DNA from: Halorhodospira halochloris
GTDB lineage: Bacteria > Pseudomonadota > Gammaproteobacteria > Nitrococcales > Halorhodospiraceae
Assembly: GCF_002356555.2 (NCBI RefSeq)
Contig: NZ_AP017372.2
Coordinates: 1,426,001-1,490,000 of the forward strand
DNA: 64,000 nt
Direction of reading: 5' to 3'
Position 1 is the stretch's first letter, and every line of letters begins with the position of its first letter. A program made the position numbers and the translations under genes. This document shows positions 55,215-64,000 of this stretch, one piece after another. The notes below the pieces were generated by a model. That model saw nothing but the letters and a program-made list of their open reading frames with translations. It searched no databases and had not been told where the DNA came from.

Positions 55215-55826
55215 TCAATCACCCGAGACACTGGAACCGGCCTCAATGAGCAGCATCGCCTCTTGCTCCATCTCAACCACCCGCGCGTCGACTAGACCAC
55301 GCAGGTAGCGATAAGCGATAAGTGCCGGTATAGCTACCGTAATCCCCGAGGCGGTGGTGATAAGGGCTTCTGCTATCCCTCCGGATAAGGCCGGCATGTC
55401 GCCCATGCCCTCAGCACTAATAGCACCAAAGACCTTGATCATGCCGATCACGGTGCCAAGCAGGCCTAACAAGGGGCTTATAGCAGCTATTGTGCCGAGG
55501 GTATTTAGATATCGCTCAAGACGGTGAGCCTCGTGTCTTCCTGCATCCTCGACCGCTTCGGCCATAGCCGAGCGGCCATGAGGCAAGGCATATAGGCCGG
55601 CCGCAAGGATCCTGCCCAGGGGCGAACTCTCTTTCAGCGCTTCGAGGTAACGCTCCTCTAGCTGCTTCTCGTAGGCAAGCCGCCAGGCACGACCGCGCAG
55701 GGCCTCGGGCAGGATGCGGTTCTGGCGCAAAGTCCAAAATCTTTCAACTATTATCGCCAAGGCGACCACGGAGCAAGCCAGGATTGGCAACATTAACCAA
55801 CCGCCAGCCTGAATCAGCTCAAGCAT
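55215..55826 (-). CDS. exbB: ExbB/TolQ/MotA-family proton channel protein
   Basis: Inner-membrane protein of 203 residues with three helices (about 11-30, 105-130 and 150-175). The GTIAAISPLLGLLGTVIGMI segment and GIAEALITTASGI helix are typical of ExbB. It partners ExbD, encoded about 36 bases downstream. First gene of the exbB-exbD-msbA-lpxK-kdsB series. Confidence 0.93.
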   Translation of the reverse strand: MLELIQAGGWLMLPILACSVVALAIIVERFWTLRQNRILPEALRGRAWRLAYEKQLEERYLEALKESSPLGRILAAGLYALPHGRSAMAEAVEDAGRHEAHRLERYLNTLGTIAAISPLLGLLGTVIGMIKVFGAISAEGMGDMPALSGGIAEALITTASGITVAIPALIAYRYLRGLVDARVVEMEQEAMLLIEAGSSVSGD

Positions 55827-55869
55827 CTATCCCTCAAAAGTGGTATGAAATCAGGGCAAAGATTCGCTC

Positions 55870-55975
55870 GGTAGTTTAATGCGGCACCATCCCTGATGTC
55901 CACTAACTACGGCGCCATCCTTGGCACCCAGGCCTCCACGGCGATCTAACAGAGTGACTGATAGAGACAGCCTTT
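55870..55975. repeat. Palindromic intergenic element, decayed copy
   Basis: Fragments of the family core remain (GGCGCCATCCTTGGCACC, GCCTCCACGGCG) in minus orientation, but the arms are no longer complementary. It lies upstream of exbB and downstream of the H-NS gene. Confidence 0.5.
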
Positions 55976-55985
55976 AGCTGCTTGA

Positions 55986-56333
55986 TTATATCCGCAGGTC
56001 TTCCAGATCGCCGCCGGCATCAAGCCAGTTCTGTACCCAATGTGGGCGCCTGCCACGACCAGTCCAGGTCTTATCAGGATCTTCAGGGTGGCAGTATTTC
56101 GGCGGCACTTTACCTTTGCTGCCACCGCTAGATTTTGTCTGTCCGGCTACTATCTCATGTAAACTAACGCCGTATTTCTCGGCCACCGCCTTCATCTCAG
56201 CCTGAGCCTGCTTGCGCGCCTCTTTCTCGCGCTGTTTATGCTCGCGCTCAATGACGCGTTTGGCCGTATCTAGCTCATTAAGATCTAGGTGTTGAACCGC
56301 GTGTTCGATTTTTTCAAGTGCTTCTGCGCTCAT
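55986..56333 (-). CDS. H-NS family nucleoid protein
   Basis: The 115 residues comprise an N-terminal coiled-coil dimerisation region (about 1-55) and a C-terminal DNA-binding domain with the loop motif TWTGRGRRPHWV followed by WLDAGG. Such proteins bind AT-rich DNA and silence horizontally acquired genes; the AT-rich block inside the defence operon would be a natural target. Monocistronic, with an AT-rich upstream region. Confidence 0.92.
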   Translation of the reverse strand: MSAEALEKIEHAVQHLDLNELDTAKRVIEREHKQREKEARKQAQAEMKAVAEKYGVSLHEIVAGQTKSSGGSKGKVPPKYCHPEDPDKTWTGRGRRPHWVQNWLDAGGDLEDLRI

Positions 56334-56475
56334 TCCAAAAAATCTCCTGTGTACATTTGCATCTTTTATAGGTTAAGAACCGCATAACTACTTGGTAGTT
56401 ATAATTGAGCGCAGTCTAACAAGAGGCAAAAGGATTTGCCATAGTTTTTAGTACCGTTTGGTTTAAACAATGCGC

Positions 56476-57318
56476 CTATTCGTCTAAACACAAACGCTCA
56501 TAGACATCTGACTCCCGCACAGATGAGTTATATGAAGCGGCCCAATCGTAGGCAGTTTTACCATAGCTATCCCGGTGAGCAGGATCGGCGCCGGCATTTA
56601 AAAGCATTTCAACGATATACGGCTCATTTAGCTTGGCGGCGATCATCAATGCGGTCATGCCATTTTCTTGCTCGGCTTTCACATCGGCACCAGCATCTAT
56701 TAACGCCCTGGTCATCTGCTCATCATAGCTATACTCGGCAGCGATCATCAGCGCATCAAGCCCTGATTCGCTACGGGCATTAACGTCCGCGCCGTGTTCG
56801 AGTAAAAGCTTAACGACTTCGGTTTTTTTGCTGAATGCAGCTGCCATCAGGGCAGTCACCCCATCACTACGGGCAGCCTTGACGTCCGCCCCGGCGCGCA
56901 GCAGCTGTTCAACAACTTTCTCATTGTTATTGTAAGCTGCAATCATCAGCGGGATTACATTCTTTGCCTTTGCTGTATTGACCTCAGCACCAGCCTCAAT
57001 AAGCTTTCGCGTCACCTCCGGATTTTGATTGAGCTGCGCTGCCACCATAAGGGGTGTGGTGCCGTTCTGTTTGGCCAGATTCACATCGGCCCCTGCCTCA
57101 ATAAGCCTATCTATAATTGCTGTATCACTGCAGTGGGCAATGGCTACCATTAACGGCGTCGAGCCTAATTTTTTTTGCGTGTTTACCTCTTTGCCTGCAG
57201 CCAAAGCGGCATCCAGCCGGGCACAGTCGCATTTTCCCGCTGCCCTGTGGACCGGAAAGCGGTACATGTGAACACCGAACCAGCGCAAAAGCCGTTTAAA
57301 TCTTCCCTCATTCGACAT
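56476..57318 (-). CDS. Ankyrin-repeat protein
   Basis: The 280 residues consist almost entirely of about seven ankyrin repeats from residue 40 (each with a G-x-TPLM/ALM-x-AA core and LIEAGADVN-type end). A short basic N-terminus lacks a signal peptide. Ankyrin repeats bind other proteins; the partner is unknown. Monocistronic, between the H-NS-like gene and ggt. Confidence 0.9.
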   Translation of the reverse strand: MSNEGRFKRLLRWFGVHMYRFPVHRAAGKCDCARLDAALAAGKEVNTQKKLGSTPLMVAIAHCSDTAIIDRLIEAGADVNLAKQNGTTPLMVAAQLNQNPEVTRKLIEAGAEVNTAKAKNVIPLMIAAYNNNEKVVEQLLRAGADVKAARSDGVTALMAAAFSKKTEVVKLLLEHGADVNARSESGLDALMIAAEYSYDEQMTRALIDAGADVKAEQENGMTALMIAAKLNEPYIVEMLLNAGADPAHRDSYGKTAYDWAASYNSSVRESDVYERLCLDE

Positions 57319-57358
57319 TTCTAGAGACTTCCTAAAATTTGATTGCTAGCTGTGGTTT

Positions 57359-59095
57359 TTATCTGTGATTAATGACCCGCCGCCACTCGCCCTCACGGCG
57401 CGGATCCGCTGCCCCGTGTAAACGGCCTTCGCCATCTATATAGATGGCGTGCAGGCCGCTATTTAACTCTTCAATCTCTACCTCATGGCCACGTTCTTCT
57501 AGCTCTGCAGCTAAAGCAACACGGGCTGTATCTTCCTCTAATTCAGTCGGCCCATTACGATTTACGATGTTCCCCGTTTGAATAGCCTCTTCTAATGAAC
57601 TATCGTATTTGATGATATCTATTAACCGTTGCGAAACGTAGCCTATAATCCGCGTTCCTCCGGGAGAGCCGATCGCAAGGCGCGGTTCGCCAGCGCCATT
57701 ATAGGCAATCACCGGCGTCATAGAGCTAAGCGGCCGTTTGCCCGGCTCAACCCGATTAGGGGCCTTGTTACCGTCAGCATCGCGGGGCTGAAAGTCGAAG
57801 TCGGTAAGCTGGTTATTTAGCATAAAGCCGCCGACCATGATCTGCGAGCCAAACGGCATCTCCACCGAGGCGGTCATTGAAACCACGTTGCCATATTTGT
57901 CTACTGCTACGAGGTGTGACGTGGAGTGGGTCCTGTCTGCACTGGAGCGAGCACTAGCATCATTCAACCCTGGGGCAGCCTCGCCCATGGAACTGTCCAT
58001 AGCGATCTGTCGCGCCCTGTCAGATAGGTACTCCTCATCCAGCAGATCATCTAACGGCACCGTAACGAACTGCGGGTCACCCAGGTAGGTGTTGCGATCG
58101 GCGAAGGCTAACCGCGACGCTTCGGCGAGCAAGTGCGCCTTATCGGCTTCGCCCTGTGGCTCGTGCTTGGCCGCGGCGTGGGCGTAGATGCTCAGTATTT
58201 GCAACGTGGCGATGCCGCCGCTGCTCGGCGGCGGTATGCTGCAGACCTGGTTGCCGACGAAGTCGGTGCAAAGCGGCTCACCCTTTGCCGGCTGGTACTC
58301 GGCCATATCCGCGTGGCTGAGCTTACCGCCCTTCTCCTGCACCGTAGCGACTATCTCATCCGCTAGCTCACCGGTATAGAAGGGTTCAGCCCCCTGCTCA
58401 GCGATCTTTTCCAGGCTGGCGGCGAGCTCTTCATTGCGCAGCTTATACCCCTCGGGCAGCGGCTCGCCCTCGGCGGTGAAGAAGTACTCTGAGGCGGCAT
58501 TAAAATCTGCCAAACGCCAGCCGTGATCGAGCATAGAGTGCAGCCGCGACGAGACCTTAAAGCCCTGCTCGGCGTGTTGGATGGCAGGCTTAAACAGCAG
58601 TTCCCAGTCCATTGAGCCGTGCTTATCATGGACCATCTCAAGCATACGCAGCAGGCCCGGCACCCCGACAGATTGACCGCCCGCCGCGGCGTCGAAAAAA
58701 TCTAGCTCAGCGCCCTGCTCATCCAGGAACATATCGCTTGCCACCGCTGCCGGGGCCTCTTCACGCCCGTCGTAGGCAATCGGTTTACCGGTCTCGGCGT
58801 CGTGGTAGAGCATAAAGGCGCCGCCGCCGATACCGCTCGACTGCGGCTCGACTAGGGTCAGGACCATCTGCATAGCGATAGCGGCATCTACTGCGCTGCC
58901 GCCATTGGCAAGGATTTGCTCACCGGCATCGGCGGCTAGAGGGTGCGCAGCAGCCAACATAGCGCCGCCGTCTTGCATCTTCGCCGCAGCGGACTCTGGC
59001 TCTTCGGTAGAGACATCCGACGGCCCGCTACAACCGGCGATACCTACTAGCAACAGGATTACTAAGCCCGATATAGCGATACAGGGTCTTGGCAT
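57359..59095 (-). CDS. ggt: Gamma-glutamyltransferase, lipoprotein form
   Basis: Periplasmic enzyme cleaving glutathione and transferring gamma-glutamyl groups. A self-cleaving precursor of 578 residues: lipobox LLVGIAGC (Cys near 21), then the GGT fold with SGIGGGAF, and catalytic Thr at T392 in STSHLVAVDK, where autocleavage splits the subunits. Later come GGFMLNNQL, PLSSMTPVI and GSPGGTRI. The start at 59095 gives a proper lipoprotein signal; extension to 59341 would translate the palindromic element and is rejected. The Cys anchor suggests outer- or inner-membrane attachment. Confidence 0.94.
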   Translation of the reverse strand: MPRPCIAISGLVILLLVGIAGCSGPSDVSTEEPESAAAKMQDGGAMLAAAHPLAADAGEQILANGGSAVDAAIAMQMVLTLVEPQSSGIGGGAFMLYHDAETGKPIAYDGREEAPAAVASDMFLDEQGAELDFFDAAAGGQSVGVPGLLRMLEMVHDKHGSMDWELLFKPAIQHAEQGFKVSSRLHSMLDHGWRLADFNAASEYFFTAEGEPLPEGYKLRNEELAASLEKIAEQGAEPFYTGELADEIVATVQEKGGKLSHADMAEYQPAKGEPLCTDFVGNQVCSIPPPSSGGIATLQILSIYAHAAAKHEPQGEADKAHLLAEASRLAFADRNTYLGDPQFVTVPLDDLLDEEYLSDRARQIAMDSSMGEAAPGLNDASARSSADRTHSTSHLVAVDKYGNVVSMTASVEMPFGSQIMVGGFMLNNQLTDFDFQPRDADGNKAPNRVEPGKRPLSSMTPVIAYNGAGEPRLAIGSPGGTRIIGYVSQRLIDIIKYDSSLEEAIQTGNIVNRNGPTELEEDTARVALAAELEERGHEVEIEELNSGLHAIYIDGEGRLHGAADPRREGEWRRVINHR

Positions 59096-59134
59096 CTCAA
59101 ATACTTCTTTAAATTTTAAATGTTTAATCTGCTT

Positions 59135-59290
59135 AAGGGTGCCTCGCAAAACTTCGCCGGCGCCACCATCCGCCCCGGTGTGGAGGTCTTGGCGCCAGGG
59201 ATGGCGCCATGAAGCCTCCAGGGATGGATTCACGGCGTCCTCCACACCGGGGCGGATGGTGGCGCCGGCGAAGTTTTGCGAGGTTCCCTT
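59135..59290. repeat. Palindromic intergenic element, full-length
   Basis: The cleanest copy. Left arm GCCTCGCAAAACTTCGCCGG-CGCCACCATCCGCCCC and an exact complementary right arm flank the core (GTGTGGAGGTCTTGGCGCC to GTCCTCCACACC). Outer ends AAGGG and CCCTT also pair. It lies between ggt and the porin gene and reaches the porin stop codon. Confidence 0.95.
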
Positions 59291-60587
59291 AAAAGCTATA
59301 TTGTAAATGGGCCCGGGCAAACCAGGCATCCTCGGCATCATCCGGGTAGTAATCTCCTACGGCTAGATGCTCAAGGCGTAAATGGGTTTCCAGGTCTTCA
59401 GTAAACTGCATGGCCAAATTTATTGTAGTAAGGCCACCACGTTCGTCGCCATCACCTTGACCGTCTTTTTCATCGGCAAGCAGCAGATGATAACGCAGTT
59501 CTAGGTTTGTTTTGCCACCCAATCCGATATCGGCACCGATAAACGGGGCGTGGAGATTACTCCAGCCGCCGACACCATGGTCCGTACCAACAAAAGAATA
59601 TAGGTATAGTTCGCTCAATTGCGGCCAGCGCGAGAAGACCGGAAACCAGTCCTCGCGCTCATCCGAGTCAGCGTCGTTGCCGGAGAGGTAGTAGTAACCG
59701 CCACTAAGCGCCGGTTCTAAATTACCTGCAAGCTGAGGGCGATAAGTGAGTGAGGCATCGATCATCTCACTTGCAATATCTTGATCGCCCTTTTCTCCTT
59801 GCTGTATCGCCAATTCCAGATTAAGCGACCACTCACCGAAAGTGGGGAAGACCCGCCCGCCGATAGTTTGAAAATCTGCTGAATCCGAGTCACGGTCTTC
59901 GTGTTTATAAATCCAGTGGTACTCAAAAGGCCACTGCTCAGGCACCTGGCTCTGCCCATAAAAGCCAACCGCCATCTCATCATGCTCAATAAGATCAAGG
60001 CTGGATTGGCTATTTATAGTCAGCGAATCCTCATCCTCATTATAGATTGCAAAGAGATCTACTTGATGATCAGGGTACAGATCTAAGCTGAGTTTGGCCG
60101 CGTTGACGAACAGGGTGCGAGAACCGTCCCTTGGGGTGCCGTTGAGCATAATGCGACCGTTGCCGTAGATCATCTCCTGACGACCGAGGCGCAGGTGCAT
60201 ATTGCCATCCGCAAGGTTATCTACATCAACGTAGAGCAGATCGGGGAGGACCTCGCTCAACGGTTCGCGATCTTCCTGAATATCGCCGTAATCACGGCCA
60301 CGGTCGCCCCAGAAGAACTCATTCATCAAGCGCGCATGGAATCTGACATCTGGAGTGATTTCATATTCAGTCCAGATGCGGGTGCGGTTACGGTTAAACA
60401 GTTGGTTGTGTTCAGCGTGCTCAGAGGTCTCTGGATGTACGTAAGGAACCTCATCTAATAGGGTAACCCGAGAACGAAAGTCCCCGCCCCACTCCCAACC
60501 CGAACCGCCCTGCTCCGCCGCTGCGGCATCAGTGCTAACCAGAACTATCGCCAACGCCCCGCCCATCGCCACTGTGACTGTACGCAT
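59289..60587 (-). CDS. Alginate-export-family outer-membrane porin
   Basis: The 432-residue protein has a signal peptide (cleavage near AAA-EQ) and a barrel of about 18 strands. The family motif GRQEMIYGNGRIMLNG lies near residues 139-154, and a terminal Phe (LQYSF) follows the outer-membrane rule. AlgE-type porins export anionic polysaccharide or take up small solutes. No alginate genes lie nearby, so general porin function is equally likely. The stop codon overlaps the end of the palindromic element. Confidence 0.82.
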   Translation of the reverse strand: MRTVTVAMGGALAIVLVSTDAAAAEQGGSGWEWGGDFRSRVTLLDEVPYVHPETSEHAEHNQLFNRNRTRIWTEYEITPDVRFHARLMNEFFWGDRGRDYGDIQEDREPLSEVLPDLLYVDVDNLADGNMHLRLGRQEMIYGNGRIMLNGTPRDGSRTLFVNAAKLSLDLYPDHQVDLFAIYNEDEDSLTINSQSSLDLIEHDEMAVGFYGQSQVPEQWPFEYHWIYKHEDRDSDSADFQTIGGRVFPTFGEWSLNLELAIQQGEKGDQDIASEMIDASLTYRPQLAGNLEPALSGGYYYLSGNDADSDEREDWFPVFSRWPQLSELYLYSFVGTDHGVGGWSNLHAPFIGADIGLGGKTNLELRYHLLLADEKDGQGDGDERGGLTTINLAMQFTEDLETHLRLEHLAVGDYYPDDAEDAWFARAHLQYSF

Positions 60588-60710
60588 AATAGATCTCTCC
60601 CGGCCTCAATTAGGTAGCTGTAATTTTTATGCCGCCTCGCGCAGGACTGCAGTTTATTCCAGGCTAGCCCCATGACCAAGTGGCCACGATAAAGTGAATA
60701 CCTCAAAGTC

Positions 60711-60809
60711 CCTCAAAGGGCCAGGCACTTTGAGGTGAGGGACTCTTCTTAAAGTGCCTGGCCCTTTGAGTATTTGAGTAGCCCTGGTGGAGTGCCTGGC
60801 CCTTTGAGA
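60711..60809. repeat. Three copies of a 16-bp motif in an intergenic hairpin
   Basis: The motif GTGCCTGGCCCTTTGAG occurs at 60751-60770 and 60790-60809 in direct orientation and as its complement at 60711-60731. The inverted pair can form a 20-bp hairpin with a 19-base loop. It lies between the porin promoter and the palindromic element and is unlike the latter. Confidence 0.75.
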
Positions 60810-60825
60810 CTTTAAGAGCGGACGG

Positions 60826-60975
60826 ACACCTCTAAGGCCTGCCCCGGAGCCATTATTTGCCCCGTGTGGAGGTCTTGGCGCCAGGGATGGCGCCATGAAG
60901 CCTCCAGGGACGGATTCACGGCGTCCTCCACACCGGGGCAATAATGGCTCCGGGATAGGTTTGCAAGCCCCCTCT
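60826..60975. repeat. Palindromic intergenic element upstream of the Liv operon
   Basis: Full-length copy with arms GCCCCGGAGCCATTATTTGCCCC and complements around the standard core. It is located about 115 bases before the substrate-binding protein gene, so it may lie upstream of, or inside, that promoter region. Confidence 0.9.
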
Positions 60976-61090
60976 TGGCTCACAGCCCTGATTGTGGTTT
61001 GATTAGCGCGTTTTGTGGCTGCTAGCTTGCCTGATCAATGGCTCTAGTCCCATAACTACTACCCCGCTGGCCGCTAAAGAGGGTAAGCCC

Positions 61091-62239
61091 ATGCGAAAAC
61101 TAACCGCCATTGCCGTCTTGCTTACTGGCACTTTTATTGGAGTAGGTTGCGATCAGGGGTCTGAAGATCCGATCCGCATCGGTGCCTTTGTCTCCGCGAC
61201 TGGACCGGCTTCGCTGCTCGGCGATCCGGAGCTGAAAACGCTGGAGATGTATGTTGAGAAAATAAACGCCGAGGGCGGAGTCCTTGGCCGTGAGTTAGAG
61301 CTCATCCATTACGATGATGGCGGCAGGGCTTCCGAGGCACGCCGCTACGCAAATCGTCTGCTGCGCTCCGATAACGTCGATTTTCTAATTGGCGGCACGA
61401 CTACCGGCACCACCATGGCCGCGGTTCCGCTTGCTGAGCGCTCCGAGATTCCTTTCATCTCTATGGCCGGGGCAATAGAGATCACCGAGCCGGTGCGAGA
61501 CTGGGTATTTAAGACGCCGCAGACCGACCGCATGGCCGCGGAGCGGATACTCCAAGACATGCAAAACGAAGGCATAGAGCGCATCGGTTTGATTTCCGGT
61601 ACCGACAGCTTCGGGCGTTCAGGGCGGGAGCAAACCAAAGAGATAGCTGCCGACTACGGCATTGAGATCGTCGCCGATCGCACCTACGGTCCCGACGATA
61701 CCGACATGACCTCGCAACTTACCCGCATTAATAATAACGACGAGGTAGAGGCCATCTTCAACTTCGGTTTCGGTCAAGGGCCGGCGATTGTCACCCGTAA
61801 TTATGAGCACCTAGGCATAGATCTGCCACTCTATCAGTCGCACGGGGTCGCCTCTGATCGTTTTCTGGAGCTAGTCGGCAGTGCCGGCGAAGGGGTTCGC
61901 TTGCCCGCCTCACCGCTGCTGGTGCCGGATGCCCTGCCCGATGACGATCCGCAAAAGGCAGTGGTTCAGGGCTACAAGCAGGAATATGAGCAGCGCTGGG
62001 AGGAGTCGGTCTCCACCTTTGGCGGCTACGCTTATGATGCACTAATGCTGGCGGTTGCAGCCATGGAGCGGGCGGGAAGCGCCGAGCCTGCTCAGGTGCG
62101 CGATGCCCTAGAGCAGACTGAAGACTTTGCCGGTGTAACCGGTATCTTCAACATCACCCCAGAGGATCACAACGGCCTGGAACCTGAATCGTTCCGCCTG
62201 CTAGAGGTGCGCGATGGACGCTGGGAGTTGATTGATTGA
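61091..62239 (+). CDS. Branched-chain amino acid (Liv-type) ABC transporter substrate-binding lipoprotein
   Basis: Periplasmic binding protein of 382 residues. The lipobox FIGVGC anchors it, and the mature part starts with PIRIGAFVSATGP and contains the LivJ/UrtA-type fold (AEGGVLGRELELIHYDDGG, later GTTTGTTMAAVP). The ligand may be a branched-chain amino acid, another amino acid or amide. The ATG at 61091 gives the lipoprotein signal; earlier in-frame starts do not. It leads the permease genes livH and livM. Confidence 0.9.
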   Translation: MRKLTAIAVLLTGTFIGVGCDQGSEDPIRIGAFVSATGPASLLGDPELKTLEMYVEKINAEGGVLGRELELIHYDDGGRASEARRYANRLLRSDNVDFLIGGTTTGTTMAAVPLAERSEIPFISMAGAIEITEPVRDWVFKTPQTDRMAAERILQDMQNEGIERIGLISGTDSFGRSGREQTKEIAADYGIEIVADRTYGPDDTDMTSQLTRINNNDEVEAIFNFGFGQGPAIVTRNYEHLGIDLPLYQSHGVASDRFLELVGSAGEGVRLPASPLLVPDALPDDDPQKAVVQGYKQEYEQRWEESVSTFGGYAYDALMLAVAAMERAGSAEPAQVRDALEQTEDFAGVTGIFNITPEDHNGLEPESFRLLEVRDGRWELID

Positions 62240-62297
62240 GCGGCTCCTGAAGCCGGCGCTTGCTCATCGCCTGACTTGCGATTAACCGAGGCCATAA

Positions 62298-63173
62298 ATG
62301 TTCGCCGAATTTCTCCAGTACCTGCTTGCCGGGGTGACGATCGGGGCTACTTATGCCCTGATCGCCCTCGGCTTTACCATCATCTATAACGCCAGCCATG
62401 TGATTAATTTTGCCCAGGGCGAGATGCTGATGATCGGCGGCATGGCCACTGTGGCACTGTTCGCCACCGGTGTGCCGTTGGCCCTAGCAATCGCCCTAGC
62501 GGTGCTTCTTGCAGCGATTCTCGGCATGCTCCTGCACCGTCTAGCCATCGCCCCGGCGCGTCAGGCCGATGTGGTAACACTGATAATCATCACCATTGGG
62601 GCGGCTATCTTCCTGCGCGGTGTCGCGCAGATAATCTGGGGCCGCGATTACCACTCCCTGCCCTCATTCAGTCAGCCGTCATCAATCGAGGTCTTCGGCG
62701 CGGTCATGTACTCCCAAAGCCTATGGGTGCTCGGGGTGGCGAGCGTGGTAGTGGCGCTGTTGGCGGTCTTTTTCATGAAGACTGCGGTAGGACGAGCGAC
62801 CTTGGCCGTCTGTATGAATAAGCAGGCCGCACGCCTTATGGGGGTGCGCGTTGAATGGGTGCTGACCCTCGCCTTCGTCCTCGCTGCCGCTCTCGGTGCC
62901 ATTGCCGGGGCGGTTGCTACCCCGATCACCCTAACCAGTTACGATATCGGTGTTATGCTCGGCTTGAAGGGGTTTGTTGCGGCGGCCATTGGCGGGCTCG
63001 GCAGCGGTGTTGGAGCGATTGTCGGCGGCCTGCTGCTAGGTATAAGTGAGGCAATGACCGCCGGCTACCTCTCCTCCGATTATAAGGATGCCGTAGCCTT
63101 CCTGCTTATCCTAGTAATCCTGATGTTCATGCCGCGCGGTCTACTTGGTGCTCGTGAGGCGGAGCGGGTTTGA
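62298..63173 (+). CDS. livH: Branched-chain amino acid ABC transporter permease LivH
   Basis: The 291-residue inner-membrane protein has about eight hydrophobic helices. Family motifs are GATYALIALGFTIIYNASHVINFAQGEML near 16-44 (only its GLT-type core shown) and the cytoplasmic-loop segment AAIGGLGSGVGAIVGGLLLG near 235-254. It partners LivM, whose start codon overlaps its stop (TGATG). Confidence 0.93.
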   Translation: MFAEFLQYLLAGVTIGATYALIALGFTIIYNASHVINFAQGEMLMIGGMATVALFATGVPLALAIALAVLLAAILGMLLHRLAIAPARQADVVTLIIITIGAAIFLRGVAQIIWGRDYHSLPSFSQPSSIEVFGAVMYSQSLWVLGVASVVVALLAVFFMKTAVGRATLAVCMNKQAARLMGVRVEWVLTLAFVLAAALGAIAGAVATPITLTSYDIGVMLGLKGFVAAAIGGLGSGVGAIVGGLLLGISEAMTAGYLSSDYKDAVAFLLILVILMFMPRGLLGAREAERV

Positions 63174-64000
63174 TGAGTGGCGCAAACCAGGACCCAAATC
63201 AGCAGTCGGGACAGGCACCGAAACGGCAATCAGCACGGCACCCAGACCAGCCGCCGGATCCGCACCGAAGCAAGAGCTCCGGCAGGGGCTCAAAGTTAGC
63301 CGGGATGGCCCGCAAGATTAACGGGTTACCGGCGCTGATTATAGTTGCCCTGACCTTCCCGTTACTGACTAGTAACGAGTTTCACCTTGATATCGCCACC
63401 CAGATGGCGCTGATCGCGGCCACAGTTGTCGGTCTGAACCTGCTCGTCGGCTACGCCGGGCAGATCAGCCTCGGCCACGCCGCCTTCTTCGCCATCGGCG
63501 CCTATGCCAGCGCCATCCTCACCGGTGATTACGGCTGGGGCGCGCTCCCTGCCCTAGTCTGCGCAGCGCTGCTCGCTGCCGCCATCGCCTGGCTGGTCGG
63601 GCGGCCGCTACTGCGCCTTAAAGGGCACTACCTATCGATGGCTACCCTTGGCTTCGGCATCATAGTCGCCATAATCATTAATAATGAGGGCTGGCTAACC
63701 GGTGGCCCTGACGGCACCTCTGTCGAGCCTTTTGCAGTCCTCGGTTTCGAGCTTAACGCCTTCTCAGATTATAGTATCCTCGGCATGACGGTCTCCGGGA
63801 CGCTGCTCTGGTACCTGTTCGCGGTCTTGCTATTGGTGGTGGCAGTATGGATCGCCTTAAATATCATCGACTCCCCGATCGGACGGGCACTCCGTGCAGT
63901 GCACGGCTCGGAGGTAGCAGCGCGGGTGGTCGGGGTCGATACCGCTCACTATAAGCTGCTTATTTTCGTAATAGCGGCCATCTATGCGAGTGTTATGGGC
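63173..64000 (+). CDS. livM: Branched-chain amino acid ABC transporter permease LivM, 3'-partial
   Basis: The ATG at 63173 overlaps the livH stop by one base. The first 45 residues are a hydrophilic Gln/Pro/Ser-rich extension unusual for LivM. Membrane helices then begin (LPALIIVALTFPLL), and the family motif GYAGQISLGHAAFFAIGAYA follows. The frame remains open to the end of the window, so the gene and the expected ATPase genes livG and livF continue outside. Confidence 0.9.
   Translation, partial: MSGANQDPNQQSGQAPKRQSARHPDQPPDPHRSKSSGRGSKLAGMARKINGLPALIIVALTFPLLTSNEFHLDIATQMALIAATVVGLNLLVGYAGQISLGHAAFFAIGAYASAILTGDYGWGALPALVCAALLAAAIAWLVGRPLLRLKGHYLSMATLGFGIIVAIIINNEGWLTGGPDGTSVEPFAVLGFELNAFSDYSILGMTVSGTLLWYLFAVLLLVVAVWIALNIIDSPIGRALRAVHGSEVAARVVGVDTAHYKLLIFVIAAIYASVMG

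Noticed and set aside
59096-59341. N-terminal extension of gamma-glutamyltransferase by 82 residues
   Set aside because: The extension translates the palindromic element; the lipoprotein signal begins at 59095.
60711-60809. CRISPR array
   Set aside because: Only three copies, one inverted, with unequal short spacing and no cas genes.
60654-60983. 109-codon minus-strand frame
   Set aside because: It consists of the 17-bp repeats and the palindromic element.

Overview
The window reads as chromosome of a gammaproteobacterium, most likely a halophilic or phototrophic member of the Ectothiorhodospiraceae (Halorhodospira-like). The grounds are an exbB-exbD-msbA-lpxK-kdsB lipopolysaccharide operon, gammaproteobacterial-type PEP carboxylase, KdsB and H-NS proteins, many acidic exported proteins, moderate GC, and a family of about 150-bp palindromic elements scattered between genes. 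The genus is an inference; no rRNA or tRNA gene is present to settle it.

Region by region. 0-1.2 kb: end of an unknown gene and a low-molecular-weight tyrosine phosphatase. 1.3-9.65 kb: an iron island with HemP, a TonB-dependent receptor between Fur-box-like sites, a cytochrome c'-like protein, and a set of small HMA2-like, His-rich and low-complexity membrane-associated proteins. These end in an unusual P1B-type ATPase, and together they look like a ferrosome (fez) iron-storage cluster. 9.9-20.1 kb: PEP carboxylase, two hybrid histidine kinases, an outer-membrane beta-barrel and an EAL/HDOD signalling protein.

20.8-45.7 kb: the main accessory locus. Eight co-oriented, tightly packed genes encode a DUF4007 protein, a large P-loop ATPase, a DndC-like PAPS-reductase-fold sulfurtransferase, a DptF-like ATPase with a candidate phosphorothioate (sulfur-binding) N-terminal domain, an unknown protein in the DptG position, a DptH-like HerA translocase carrying a PD-(D/E)XK-like motif, a second DUF4007-like protein and a second large ATPase. 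A cysteine desulfurase (DndA-like) and a DNA-phosphorothioation-associated putative methyltransferase follow. No DndB, DndD, DndE or PglZ gene was recognised. I read this as a variant DNA sulfur-modification and restriction system. In the proposed scheme cysteine desulfurase and DndC-like protein supply and transfer sulfur, the SBD-like ATPase senses it, and the HerA-nuclease protein acts on unmodified DNA.

45.8-48.6 kb: a small graveyard of mobile and toxin-antitoxin pieces. It holds a ParE/RelE toxin-antitoxin cassette between two attC-like sites, a possible group II intron 5' fragment, an antitoxin fragment, an IS200/IS605 element with both transposase genes beheaded by one deletion, and a decayed toxin in front of an intact antitoxin. 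48.6-51.1 kb: an Omp85-type barrel and a GAF-PP2C phosphatase. 51.1-55.8 kb: kdsB, lpxK, msbA, exbD, exbB on the minus strand. 56-60.6 kb: H-NS-like protein, ankyrin protein, gamma-glutamyltransferase and an alginate-export-type porin. 61-64 kb: the start of a branched-chain amino acid (Liv-type) ABC transporter operon that runs off the window.

Full-length palindromic elements lie at 4.2, 9.7, 12.7, 20.5, 42.9, 59.1 and 60.8 kb, with damaged copies at 51.1 and 55.9 kb and possibly 0.6 kb. Most sit at gene ends. Their core is conserved, while their long arms differ between copies yet stay self-complementary.
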